From contig NC_135250.1 of assembly GCF_964204865.1 (NCBI RefSeq), forward strand, positions 19,149,395 to 19,213,394: a stretch of 64,000 bases of DNA, given 5' to 3'. A program made the position numbers and the translations under genes. Each line of letters opens with the position of its first letter. The first letter of the stretch is position 1. Shown here piece by piece: positions 35,001 through 47,715 of the stretch. The stretch comes from Styela clava (taxonomy: Eukaryota; Chordata; Ascidiacea; Stolidobranchia; Styelidae). Under the pieces are notes generated by a model. That model saw only the letters and a list, made by a program, of their open reading frames with translations, was not told the origin of the DNA and ran no database searches.

Positions 35001-36660
35001 ATTTCTCATTTTTTTTCTTATGAAGCCCTATTTTTACAATGCACTGGCATATGAATCTTTTTTTCCAGTGAGTTGTCAATGGAACATTTCCGTTTATGTG
35101 TGGACTCTTAACGAATTGCCTGAGTAAAGTATATTTACTATATTTTAAGTAATGTGTCTGGGGCACCCATTACAATAAAAAGTAACGTACAATTACACAT
35201 CTTCCAAGTATTCGAGATTTGAAAATATTATTCCATTTGATTTTGAAATCAAGGTATTAAGGTCGTATTTTTTGTAAATAAATACATCTTTGAGCGCTGA
35301 GCGCATATCAGACCTTTTATTGTTCCCAACATTTGCAGTTGTTTCACTTGATCGTCGAGATATCTGCGATTTTATTATTAAAAATATGCACTTCATCTTG
35401 TCGTATGCAGTGGCGTATCTGGGGTATGGCAGCCATGCCTCGTGCCACGGACGCCGTTTGGATTGGGACGCAAAACGAGCGAAACGTTTTCATCGTCAAA
35501 TGTTTCAATAAAATAATTTCGATTTGGAAATAATTGAAACTTGTATTTTTACCTAAGTAATAAATCTTCTCAAGTTAACAGCTGTCGTTAAAATTTTTTA
35601 ACCGAGGTTCAAGTAAGCGCATTTCTAAATTTGGCATGGGCGCCATTTTACGTAGATAACGAGACTGGTCCTATATACCTTGGTAAATGGTAATCGCACT
35701 TGCACCGCGTAGGCATGACAAAATCATATCGCACGATCCTAGACCATTAACTAGTTTCTGTGTGACTGCCTGCACCCTGATTCATCGCAATAACTTGGTT
35801 TTCAAACCGATTTTCGTTGGGCGTAAATTTGGCTTTGCATTTCATTGTAATGCAATTCTGGTTAAGCAGAAGAAACGGGGCCATTTTCATTTCTTACACA
35901 TATATTACGAAAAAAGTTTCTCTGCTTATTACAGCTGCTCTGAGAATACTTCATTACTTTTATGTCAGTCATCGAGAGCCAACGCGATGTTATGATACCT
36001 TTGAATAGGTAGAATACAAAAGAGCTTTGTTGATGTCATATGTTTCCATATATATCTCATTGAGCCTTATCGAACTGAACAATGCTCGGCACACTCGACG
36101 ACCAAGCGACTATTGTAATCTTAGGTAAAGGTCGATTTATGTCAAATAATGGGCGGTTTTTGGTAGATTTCGTCGATATAAAGTGTCATATAGTAAACAG
36201 ATATGAATCGGGCAGAATAAATGAATTGCAAAAAGCTTGTAAAGCCATAACCTCCTCTATCAATAGCAATATAAAATTATTCAGTTTTTCTATGGCATAT
36301 ATATTGTTTCAGCTCTTTTGTATCATTTAGTTAGACCCACGTTGATCTTTTGTATGTTCGTATGTGTATAACGTTATAAAGAAGTCATACGAAGAATGCA
36401 CACCAGCGAAGTTTGTGCTATAAGAATGTTACATCACGAGTATTGCGTACAGAGATGCAAGGTTTACTTCAGAGTACAGCATTATGGAAAGACAAACCCT
36501 TCAATCCTCGCTGCCGGTACATTTTGTAGTGTCGTCAAGATTATCATGAAACAGTAATTCCTTTAATTAAACATTCCCTAATACAGAATACGTAAAGTTG
36601 ATCTTGGTCATATTGCTAGCTTTTTGACGTGAATGGTACACAGTCTATTATTTTCAGAAA

Positions 36661-37100
36661 TAACCGTATTTCCCGGCGAATAAGTCGCTTTTCTAGACCT
36701 AAATTTTTAGCCTGATTTTAGGGGGGTGGTCTTCTTAGGCGAGTATGATAATTTCCATTTTTTTGGTGTCGCCGTATTATGTATTAGGTAATGTTCTTTT
36801 TCGGTGGACGCAATCGCGAGTTGAACACAACTAGATTAAAATTTAAAGACAGTTTAAATTCCCATAGTTATTATGGATTGAATATTACGCTACAAGAAAA
36901 CGTCATTATAGCCTATTTTAACAAATGCCCAAACGCGGCGACCGCTCAAAAGGCATTGATGGTAATTTGAGATTCCGGTGTTGATGCGATTTTACTACCC
37001 CGACTTATTGGCAGTTTATATGCAAAAACCCATTTTTTCAGGTTTAAATACGGGCCTCTTCTTATTAACCGGGTAGACTTATTCGCCGGGAAATACGGTA
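36661..37100. mobile_element. MITE with long terminal inverted repeats
   Basis: Left end ACCGTATTTCCCGGCGAATA continuing into AGTC. The right end, GACTTATTCGCCGGGAAATA followed by CGGT, is its exact complement over about 25 bases. The 440-base interior is non-coding. Ends of the type TACCGTATTTCCC are shared with a broad class of TA-inserting DNA transposons. An exact target duplication cannot be assigned because of a one-base slip at the left edge. Confidence 0.85.
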
Positions 37101-37331
37101 TTTATCAAGACCCTACAGGTGTCACAATTACTCCGGTGTCTATAAACCTTGTTTTGGCCTGAAATGCCAGACGAATAATATATATATATATATCACAAGA
37201 GTGGTTTAGTGAAATAGACTGTTTATTTCATTTAGGTTCATTTTAAATTCCAGTTAAAATTCATCAAGTTCTTAAAATACATTTCGAGTAGATTATAAAG
37301 TGGATTATAAGTACTACAGAAATCTGAAACA

Positions 37332-38015
37332 ATGGCAGCAATGCACTGGGAAGCTCGAAGAAAACAGGGCGTTCTAGAAAGATCTTTGGCAGCCAGAGAG
37401 AAGATTTTCAATTTCAAGAAAGCCTGTACTCCGGTATTAACTGGTTAGTATGTTTAATATTTTTGGAATTGTATCAGTATTTGTTGTGGGCAATACCCAT
37501 TTGTCTCATGGAAATATTTAATGTCTGTATTGACTACATATTTCACATTACAAGAGGGACCGGACCCCCTCGCTCCGCTGCCATTATAACGTCTTTTTCT
37601 ATTTAAAAAGACCACAACAGCCCAAGTACCACTTCACCAGGCCTCCGACAATACAGACCTCGCTCTATGCTTCCCGACACACGACGAAGTCAGAACGATA
37701 TTGAACTTCGACAAGCGTTACATCAAGAACAACGAAATCAGTTTTCAGCTAAAATCCCGTATCGATATAGCGTAAGTATTTATATTCGTAAATGTACCAT
37801 CACCATCATATAACTGCATCTGCGACATTGGCTTATAATATTCAATATTTTTGAAATAAATCCTAATCAAACTGAATTTGAACACGTAAATATTTTTTTG
37901 AACATATCGCTTTGTTATTATTTTTTAAGTATAATTTATATTTCGGGGTGAAATTAACAAATTTTGTTATATTATTTTTTTTTGCCAGTCAACTAATTAC
38001 ACACAACAATGGTGA
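37332..38015 (+). CDS. Small 99-residue protein, ciliary microtubule-protein-like
   Basis: Three exons, 37332-37443, 37611-37771 and 37989-38015, join as 112, 161 and 27 bases to a 99-residue frame ending in NYTQQW. Residues 62-86 contain RR..DIELRQALHQEQRNQF, which fits the pattern RRxxLRxLLxxExxxYxxEL common in small ciliary proteins such as CFAP141 (about 100 residues). This resemblance is from memory of the motif, so the function is tentative. An alternative splice model (donor after 37432, exon 2 in another frame, exon 3 open to 38097) would give a 126-residue protein with an acidic tail; it needs a weaker donor (CCG/GTATTA). AATAAA at 38096-38101 is a plausible polyadenylation signal. 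Confidence 0.6.
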
Positions 38016-38095
38016 AGACGACGATTCGAACAATCAGACGTTACGCAATACTGTTAAAACAAAGAACAAAGCTAATTTGAATTTAAAACTACAGT

Positions 38096-38101
38096 AATAA
38101 A
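38096..38101 (+). terminator. Polyadenylation signal AATAAA
   Basis: Canonical AATAAA 81 bases after the stop codon of the 99-residue gene, followed by T/G-containing sequence. Confidence 0.55.
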
Positions 38102-39480
38102 ACTTTTACATTACGTAGCTGGATTGAACTAGGATGCTTTTATTGACTATTCGTGTAAAAAAATGAAAAATATGTTGTTACCGGTAACGAAACGGCATAT
38201 TCAGTTTGTCATCGAAAATGATTATGTTAATTATTGTTATGTAGCTCGTTATCACATATTTTGCCAAAATAGGATATTTTACTTAATGTTTACTTTTTGA
38301 CTTGTTATTGAATTTTCATATTTACCAATAAACTTCGCTTAAACTTATTTAATAATCTGATATCGTTGTTGCTTGGAAACATGGAATAGGTTCTCGAGAT
38401 GATGAGATGGCATTATAAGTCACGTAAGCTAATATAGGAAAGGGGAAAAGTTCCTTTATTTTTAGGGTTTTTGTATGCTCACTAATGCTCAGTATTATTC
38501 ACAATATTGAAGAGATGCGACAATACAACATGTATTACGTATAGTGAGTGACTAATACTGGTTACTAATACTACGCGTTTCCTCATTTTGTGAAGGGCAC
38601 ATGAGAATTTGGATAATTCGAACTTTCCAGTAAAACAAATTCAATTGTTAACGTACTGACTGCGCTACTAAACTATAATGTTGTTCTTATGTCAATATTT
38701 CGTATTACGAAATACCTTTATAAGATCAGAATTTGATGGGAAATATTTGAATTCGATGTTTTCAAACTATAAAACCATTACAATAACTGATTTTGAACTT
38801 TAACTTCAGGGTTATTTACCTAAAATTGAATCCATTTAAATAATTTATCTCAACTTATCTTAATTTATAATAGAGTGATAAAAATATATTGTTTTTAAAC
38901 AAAACCAAATTTTTTTGTTCACACAAGTTATCTTTTGATTTTCGGCTACTAGTGCAATTATTCCCAAAGAAAGTTTATTTTGAAATGAAAATATCTCCTA
39001 AATTACTTCTTTTTAATATTTTTTCATTTCACTAGCATCTTGAAGATCGGTGTTTCATTGAAAATTACGTTGTTCCTGATCGGAGCGAATGACACGAATA
39101 ATCGTCGTATAGCAAAATTAAATAAAGGACGGATAGTAAAAGATTAGCATATCAACGAAGGGTTCAATAAATTGTATTACAAATGCACAACTCAAACTTC
39201 ACACAAATTAAACATCCATAAACTATGAAAACGATAAATATTACGAAATAGTACATAAATATGTCAGCTTGATTTATGGATCCATGAGCAATATGAATAT
39301 TATTAAACAAAAGTACTGTCATATATTACGGAATATTGACGGATATTAAATTTAAAGGACTGGTATCTGGGTATATAGTCCTAAACGCGTATCCCGGTTA
39401 CATCTTAAATGAGACGATTTAACCTTAAGAATTGAATCTAATTATAAAACACTGTCATCAAATACGCGCTTCCAATTCGG
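38102..39480. other. Intergenic region before SLC9B2
   Basis: No coding exon, transposon end or RNA gene is recognisable. It is AT-rich unique-looking sequence. Confidence 0.5.
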
Positions 39481-39640
39481 GCCAATGAAAATCTGTGCAT
39501 GTTAAATGTTGAAGCAATGATAAAAGAAAAAAGCTTAAACGTATGCTTAAGCTGTGACGTAGTCGATCCGAAAATCTATGAATAAGTTTCGAGGATAAAA
39601 AGTACAAACGATTGAAATCTTCGTCACAACTTGAAGAAGT
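39480..39640 (+). promoter_or_regulatory. Putative core promoter of SLC9B2
   Basis: GGGCCAATGAAA (CCAAT box, about 39480), a CRE-like TGACGTAG (39556) and a TATA-like GGATAAAAAGT (about 39593) lie in that order 70 to 230 bases upstream of the start codon at 39711. The spacing is reasonable for a TATA-type promoter with a start near 39625. No experimental support can be given. Confidence 0.4.
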
Positions 39641-39710
39641 GAGTTGTTATCTGCATCTTGATATCTAAAACACTTTTTCACTAATTCTGACTAGGAAAAG
39701 AAAATCTAAA

Positions 39711-42700
39711 ATGGACACCGACGGGTGAGAAATTTTTGATTCAAATTTAAAAATTGTGTGAAGTTATGCGTTTGAAATATAATGGTATTATATACTAAAC
39801 AAATGAAAAACTTCAAGCTGTTGGATTCGTACTAGTATTGCAACATCAATTATGGTTGCTATTGTCTTGTATGTTGAATATAAACATATACTGTACCGCA
39901 GTGTTCTTCAACCTTTTTTATCGTGGTATAACTTTTACAAATTTTCAAGAGCTTTTTATACCTCACAAAAACCAATTTTATTTAAGTCTTAAATGAACAT
40001 CAAATTTCAAGCCTATATTGTACTGCAACATCATCATGCAATCTAATAGACTAGTGTCCGCAAGTTATAAACTTGGCCGACAGCTTCAGCGTTAACGGGA
40101 ATAATGTTCAACGTAAATCAAACGAAGTGCACGGCGGCCGAAATAACCAACCCAGACACGTGACCGCATTATCTATATAATTTGTTGTGTAAGAACGTGC
40201 TCACGTCGGTTCTTTGCGTAACTGACAGTTTATATTTCATGTGCGCCGCGTTTGCATTGTTGTCTCCACTTGAATATTTTATAATTTATTATATCAGAAT
40301 TTAGCCTCCCTGACTTACTTAGGCTGTACACCCTTCGTAAACCCTTTATCAGTTGTATACCCAAAATTTGGCCCGGTATACATTTGGGCATACCGTATAC
40401 CCGACTGAAGAGCACTGCTGTACCGGCATCGCGGTAGGAGCTGGAAAATGTAGCTTTTTGTTTAAATGTAGACATAACAATTAGCGTTTAATTATATCGG
40501 TATATCTATTTTTCAGCGTCATTCATCAATTAGACGAAGTTTTAAACAACGAAGAATCTTGTGAGTGTTTGAGAAAAGTACAATTTTATTAATAATAATA
40601 ACTAGATAGCGATCGGAGACTGCCGACTTATTGATCTTCAACATGTTCCCTTCGCTCTGACTCAACAGCGACACCGCGTATCCCATCACTAATTAATTAA
40701 TGATGTGATGAATGCACATGCAAAATTTAGAGCAGATTCAACCTCGCTTTCGTGAGATATTGCGTAACATACGAAAGTGTCTAACAGACAAACAAACAGA
40801 CAAATACCTATCCACATACTTACCGATCGAGATCGATAAGTAATCATAAAAACGTTTTTAAGTGATAATTTACCTAACAAGTGATATACATGGTGCAAAC
40901 ATTCAAAATAATATTTATTATTTCATTCAGTGTACAGACCCAAAGTGGATGAAATTAGTAATGCTGAGAGCGAAGAAGGGCTTCATTTAGAACACATTAA
41001 ATACCCAGAACATTATGAATATCATATGAAGAAAGGAGGACAATTCAAAACAAAGGCACCTGTTGATTTGGATTCTGAAGATAGCGTCGGTCCAGGTAGA
41101 TTTGGTAGTTGCCTGGAGTTTTTTCAACATTTTTCAATGCTTTGTTTTTTATTAGTCTTTTACTATCTTTTGTTTAGTCTTGGCCTGTTTATAATTTCTG
41201 CAGGTTGCGGCTTAGATGAAAACTCTTGCAATGGCAAATGTGCATTGTTTTGGGGAGAAAGATGCATGTGTACAACAAGAAATACATTTCTAATTGGACT
41301 TAAACGTGTTGTTACCAGAAGTAAGATATATTTTTAAGTTGGGTTTATCCCTTGGTTAGTTCTTTTTCACTGATATGTTACCGCCAAAACGATGAGTTAT
41401 ACACATAACATTTATTTATAAATGCTGGTGCTATCTTTGAAGTATTTATATCTTGCTATAGATGAACTTTATTTCTGATTGGCTTTGGCCGTCCATTACA
41501 CAATATTTTCAGATTAAAACATAAAATCGAATCATCGCAAATAGTATTTTGAATCAATTCCTGAAATTGGATATACCTGTTTAATTTATTTTATTTTTCA
41601 ACATAATCCGAATCCAATTGTCTATTGTTTAGCTGCAGCATATTTACAACTACATAAACGCAATATATTTATCCAAATATAATATATATGGGTATTAAAA
41701 TAATATATGTTCTATATTTTTCAGTTATAATGTGCTTTCTATTCTGGGGATTTTTCTGGTCAATCACAGCAATAACAAATCATAGCGCTCTTCCAGGAGG
41801 AAATTTATTTGGTAAGTTTTGCATATTGTACTAGAAAGCACGGTTTGGTGAATTATTTGAAAAACCCCACTGAAATTATTTTGAATAGTTTAATTTGCAG
41901 AATAGTTCTTGTAACACATAATAAATATTTTTGTTGGTACTAAAGCATTAATAATACTCAAAGCATAAGATTTTATGAAACAAACGCGTATAGATAAAGG
42001 ATAGGTAGTCTCGAATAACCACGATCGCTAGAAAAGTATTTTTATTAATAATCTATGGATTCAATGTTTAATGTTCAACGTCAAAGTTGTAAAAACCAAA
42101 CGAACCTGTAGTTGTTTTATGAGAAATAGACTATTAAATTGCTATAATATGAATTGCAATTAATCTCGTGTTGAAATATGGAAATTTAATTCTTATACAA
42201 AATGTAACCCAATACAATATTGTATCATTGCAACTGACTTTAAAAATATCAAAGTCCAAAGCATTAAAATTACGAAAAGTGTAAATTATTTAATTTAGTC
42301 TGTTTCAATTCAATTTTAATTTTGAATATTGATGTCTTGATTTACAGACTATCATTTCTCTTTCTACAGGTATTTTGATGGTTTTCTTGTTTGGTATAGC
42401 AGGGGAATCGTTAATTGAAAAAATACCACTTCCATTTGACCTTCCAGGACTTCCTCCATTACTCGGTAAGTTTTAAATGAGAGAAAAAAACTCTAATTCG
42501 AGAGATTAAATCTGATAACATGACCAGGCCCACGAATAAAGCTAGATTATTTTTTTCGTGTATTTCATTGGAAACGAAACTTCCTATGGCTAAATTGTTG
42601 TTGTCTTGTTGGGGTGTTTGGAATCAATTTTGTTGCTTCGTTATGATGGAATAATCTCATTTGGGTCATCTCTGCGTCATGTGGGGCCCCATAATTTACC

Positions 42701-45700
42701 CCAGATTTTGTGGGCTTCAGAATTCAAGGGTACACCTTCGTATGTCATTCGCTACCATTTTGTTTTACATTGGGCCAGAAATTTGTTGACAATGCAATAG
42801 TCGTGTATTCTTCGTGTTTATGCACTTGACCATTTTTTTAATAGCCATATTAATATTTTCGTGTAAGTCGTGCATTCAACAATTCCTCAACTACAATGAA
42901 CTTCTATTCTCAGCTTCCCTTGTGGTTGGCATTATCTTGCGAAATGTGCCCGGAATTTCAGTTGCGAAATGGATCAAACCGAACTGGTCGTTTACACTCC
43001 GACAGATGGCACTCGGGGTTATTTTAGGAGAAGCCGGTGTGGAAGTCGACAAACAGGTAATTTGTTCAAAATTTTGTATTAATTGATCGTTAACCAAATT
43101 ATAAAATAATTCTATTTTAACAGCAAATGTATCTCTTGAGATGGGTCGTACCAAGACTGTCGTTTTTACCTTGTCTGAGCGAAGCTTTTTCTTGGGGAAT
43201 ATTTTCACATTGGATTCTATCTCTACCATGGCTATGGTCATTCATGCTTGGGTACGTTTGCAAATATATTAGTTTTGCAATTACCGATTCATTTTAATGC
43301 AGATGCTACTATACCGACGTTATGTTTTGTCTTACAACCTAATTTTTAAAAATAATTCTTGCATTGTACATGTATTGCAATAATAAAAGTATATTTGCCG
43401 TTTAAGCGCACTTCATAGCTTTATCATTAGAAAGTGAAAGACGAATAAAAACTACATAGTATTATTTAATATATAATTCCAACATCAAGCGAGATTAGAT
43501 TTTGTATTGCGATATCTTTAAAACAATTGATAAGTTTTAACTGACGACTCTCTAAGTTAAACCGTATCTATTGTTTTTCAGTTTCGTATGCGGTGCAGTT
43601 GCTCCAGCTTGTGTTGTCCCATCGATGATTAGATTTCAAGCGAAAGGAATGGGGGTCAGTATGTATAAAGATAACAAGAAGATAACATTTTCATAACATT
43701 AATGTCTGAGTTACAGATCTTAACGTTAGTAATCAGTAATAAATGCCGAGTCGAACTTCAAATAATTCTTTGCTTGTATTACACCCTAATAGTATTTTAC
43801 ACACATAGGTTCTGCGAGGAGTTCCAACACTTTGTATGGCTGCTGCGTCGATTGACGATATTATTGCTATCAATGGATTTAACATACTTCTCACAATTAC
43901 CTTTTCAACAGGTAACGTTTAAAATCATTTGATATTTTAGTCAAACATGAATGTGCTCATATATCCGAACTGCTAAAAACGTGTTTTGTAAATGCTGGTA
44001 CAGATGAAAAACCTTGGTGTGGGATTTATGTTATTCCCCAAATCGACGCAAAACAATTAGATCAGTGGTGTGCAACATTCTGCCCGTTGGCCACAACCCG
44101 GCCCGCCAAGTTATTTAGTGTGGCCCTTGTCAACTTTCAGATTTCCCTCATCCCGCTGAATTTTTTGTGTGGCCCAGCCAGATGTCTGAATTAAATGGTT
44201 CAATCCCCTTCAAATGTCACAATTTTTACCCATTTAGTGACCAAGAAAATTTAAAAAAGAGAATGAGGTTATGGACAACGAGCGCTTATTTTATATTACG
44301 AACAACCAATAATTACGAACAATTAATAATAAATATCGATCGGTTGCGTTAGGTTTTACAACACTATGACTTTGGGGATATCCTACATAACGAATAGAAT
44401 TTTATAGAAGGTTTCTAAAACTCTACTTTTCATTTTTTTTTATTTGTTTTTGGTAATTCTGCATTTATACTGCATCAACCGTTTTAGTATTATTAATCAC
44501 AATTGAACAGTTATCCAACTGGAAAGAACAATACACATTGTGAGCCTGTTATTTAACTCGGTTGTTCATGCTATATCCAGGTGGAATTGGGTATGATATT
44601 GGAGTGGCGGTCGTTGAAATATGCTTGGGAATCATTCTGGGTATGATTGCCGGATACCTTATGTGGTTCTTCCCTGATCCAAGACAGGTAAATAATAACT
44701 TTCTAATCAAAGCTGTAGAAAAACATGTTTAGTAACTCGATAACAAACAACGAATTTACGATAAAAATTGCTTATTATATGTTAATTACTAAGCAAAACA
44801 GGCTCTCGTTATTGAGTTATTCTACTTGCACCACCACCACTCGGGTTACATAGAATTTTACTAAATACCGTAGCAATTTGTAAAGTTAATTGGAGCATAC
44901 TTCTATTAATTTAGATAATGCAAAATTGATTAAAAAATAAAACATCAAAACATTAATTATCACAAAATCATGTACGCTTTATATCATATTTATATCACAG
45001 CACAACATCGTCAGAGATCGAACGTTTTTATTGGTTTTCACGTCATGGTTTCTCATCTTTATGACAAATGTTGTCAACTTATCTGGCGCCGGGACTCTTG
45101 GTACATTGACATGCTCATTTGTAGGATCACTTGGATGGCCTTTGGAACAAGTGGTAATTCATTTGAAACTTCTAAATTTTAATCTTTTTGATTTCATTTG
45201 GCACTGTTGGTATCTTTACTTTTACTCAATTCGGATATATATTTCAGCATGCTGTGGCTAAAGTGTACAAGTCGGTTTGGTATTGGTTTTCACCACTTCT
45301 TTTTGGTTTGACTGGAGCAAATGTGGACGTCACTATTATGGATGGACATACAATTGGTAAGTAATATTTTTGAACAAACATATGATCTGCGTTCATTTAT
45401 AATCGCTACACTATGACGTAGGCTGATATGTTGTTAAATTTCAAGTTTTTAATTTACAGGTTTGGCCGTTGGATGCATGTGTCTTTGTCTTGCTGTACGA
45501 TTAACGGTGGCTGGATCAGCAGTGTCATTCCTGGGTTGGATGTATAGAGAAAAATTTATGACCGCAGTAACATGGATTCCAAAAGCAACAGTTCAAGTAA
45601 TATCTCCATGTACATTTCAAGCCGCGCGCTGATGAATATTTTTACCATTTTAACTACCTTCAGCTGAAAAGCATATATTTTTATGATATAAAAACAGTTT

Positions 45701-47194
45701 TCAGTATAACCATGGATACATTCGACACTGTGATAATTGATAAGACATGTTATGTAATGCGATAGTCAGCTTGACTATTTTTTTCAGTAATTTACTGAAT
45801 AAATATAAAATGGGGAAAATAATTTAACTTTGCTACACAAAATAACTTGTGTTGAAAGTTTTCAATAAATATATTTAGCATTTTCTGGATAACGTTATGC
45901 TTTTACAGGCTGCTATTGGCGGGGTAGCTCTTGATCATGCAAACGATTTATGCGCCGGAAGAACATGGCCTCCACTGTGCAACACAACTACGGGAACAAC
46001 GGAAACGTATTGTAAGTAAAGCTCATATAAGCATCACCTTAATGACATTATGATTATAAATGAATTGAGTGTGTTACATTTGCGATTGAGGACAAGCGCA
46101 AGGCTCGTTAATATCATGCTGTTCACTCATCCTCAATTTATAACTCTCTATTGATTGATTTCAGACGGCAGTGGATTTAACTGGACAACTAGCGATGTTA
46201 TGATAACGTCAACTGAAATAATGACGACGGGAGCAATGAATACTACATTCAATAATGAAACATACGGAACTACAACACCAAGTTGCGTGACTGAATATGA
46301 TTACCCATCACCTCTATATTGTCAACAAATAACCGGTTATGGTACATTAGTGAGTATTTTATTATAATTATACAAAAACAACAGAAGTTACGTGAAACTT
46401 CAACAAATATTTCCAATTTTGTTTTTAGATTCTTCAAGTATCTGTCGTTGTTATTCTTATAACCGCACCAGTAGGAGTTTTTCTCATTGGAGTTTTTGGG
46501 CCCATTTTATTGAGAGTCGACGATCCGAATATAACTGGAAAGGTAAGTTTTGGAAACATTTTTTAAATTTTATCGAAAAAGGCCGTGAAAGTTCCTTGAC
46601 ACCTCTCATTAATAAAAAGATTTGTAAAAGCGAATTATGTCTGTATAATCAAAAACTAAGCAACATTATATTGATGAATGCTGCCTTTACAACCAACTAG
46701 AAACCGCCAGATGACAACAGTATTGAGCTTGGAGAAAGCGCGTCTGGATTTGAGGAGAAAATGAGAGATGATGTCTTTGACCCAGGCAAGTGAAATCTTA
46801 TTTAGCTCGCGTACTTTCGATACTCCCTCAACACCGAAGAAAGAAAGACTACAGTACTAGACTAATATATATATATATCGTATTTTAGGAATCAATATTC
46901 AACTAGAACTAGGCTACATATTTTGTGCAGTATGTTATTGCGACGGATGCCTTCTAGTTGTATTATTTAGCAATTCGAGGTAGCCTATTCGAAATGAGTG
47001 TAATATGAATATAACATCGTGTTGCAATTCCTAGTATTTTATAGAGCAACCGATTGAGAAAATTTGAAATTATTAAAATTTCAATTTTATGTTTAGGACA
47101 TGACAATCAAGTTTTTACAAAAGAATCGGATACAATGAAATATCCAACATATGCTAACGAGCCAGACAAGACAAGCACATCAACGAAGCTATGA
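39711..47194 (+). CDS. SLC9B2: Sodium/proton exchanger NHA2-type (SLC9B2), 19 exons
   Basis: Cation/proton antiporter of the CPA2/NHA branch. Exons: 39711-39724, 40517-40560, 40931-41095, 41204-41320, 41725-41811, 42370-42465, 42914-43056, 43124-43251, 43582-43654, 43809-43911, 44581-44687, 45001-45153, 45248-45356, 45460-45596, 45909-46011, 46165-46349, 46429-46542, 46701-46785, 47097-47194; all phases agree and give 686 residues (human SLC9B2 has 537). Family landmarks: LPGGNLFG, DLPGLPPLLG, LRNVPGI, LGVILGEAGVEVD, CGAVAPACVVPSM, and the ion-binding AAASIDDIIAINGF with D305-D306. The short N-terminus is cytosolic and acidic. Exons 15-16 insert about 80 Thr/Asn-rich residues before the last helix, and the intron after exon 18 begins with GC. 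Exon 1 codes only four residues plus two bases, so the start is the least certain part. Confidence 0.94.
40670..40845 (-). repeat. Dispersed repeat Q, copy 2 (inverted)
   Basis: Reverse complement of 33200-33430. Landmarks on the plus strand are TCCCATCACTAATTAATTAA, CCTCGCTTTCGTGAGATAT, ACAAACAGACAAATACCTAT and TTACCGATCGAGATCGATAA. It lies in intron 2 of SLC9B2. Confidence 0.75.
44063..44190 (+). mobile_element. hAT-like terminal fragment in SLC9B2 intron 10
   Basis: CAGTGGTGTGCAACATTCTG followed by GGCCACAACCCGGCCCGCC and repeated GTGGCCC words resembles the CAG-start, GGCCC-rich ends of hAT elements. No matching right end is visible. Confidence 0.5.
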
Positions 47195-47512
47195 AGTGCA
47201 GCTTGTATATGTTTGAAATTATTTAACTGCTGTATATTATGAGCGAAACAAATGGTGTCATATATGACCGCGTTTTCGCTGCGTGTAAGACTCCCCAAGA
47301 GAAAAATTAATTGTATAGTAAAGAAACTGGGATTACTTTATATTTGAATTATATATATATTGCAGTATTCAACCTGTGTTAATAAGTATTAATCGTGTAT
47401 TTTCATTGAATAACATTAATTAATGGTATCTCATTTTAGTACTGTTCGGTTTTAGTAAATTATAAGTTACAGTATTAGGTACATTGCCGATTGTTTTTGT
47501 TTTAATTGTGTG

Positions 47513-47518
47513 AATAAA
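47513..47518 (+). terminator. Polyadenylation signal of SLC9B2
   Basis: AATAAA 319 bases after the stop codon, followed by a T/G-rich stretch (ATGTGTGGTTTC). It is the first canonical signal downstream. Confidence 0.6.
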
Positions 47519-47715
47519 ATATAAATGTGTGGTTTCAAAATACTTCTGGCCGTGTATGATATTTAAGGATAAAGAATAAATGAAAGATTGCAATACATAT
47601 ACTTCTAGTTCACTGTTACAATTTTATCGGGACAGCAAGATGAATATGGTTGGCTGTAAGGCTTCGCTCAATTTATTAGAAAGAGAAACCAAATTTATGG
47701 TCGATTTTTTTTCAG

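Larger units (their letters stand above)
34860..37331. other. Intergenic region with repeats
   Basis: I find no exon with splice support between the CUB receptor and the small gene at 37332. Open frames at 35290-36330 are 60 to 100 codons, overlap each other in different frames and show no domain. A transposon-end-like CAGTGGCGTATCTGGGG word lies at about 35410, and the MITE at 36661-37100 is listed separately. A (TA)n run precedes the next gene at about 37180. Confidence 0.5.

Noticed and set aside
40930-41337. 135-codon continuous plus frame
   Set aside because: It is SLC9B2 exons 3 and 4 read through the intron between them (41096-41203), which happens to be open and hydrophobic; the donor and acceptor there are good and phase-matched.
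42891-43241. 116-codon minus-strand frame across SLC9B2 exons 7 and 8
   Set aside because: Antisense shadow of two real exons and the intron between them; the sense strand has family motifs.
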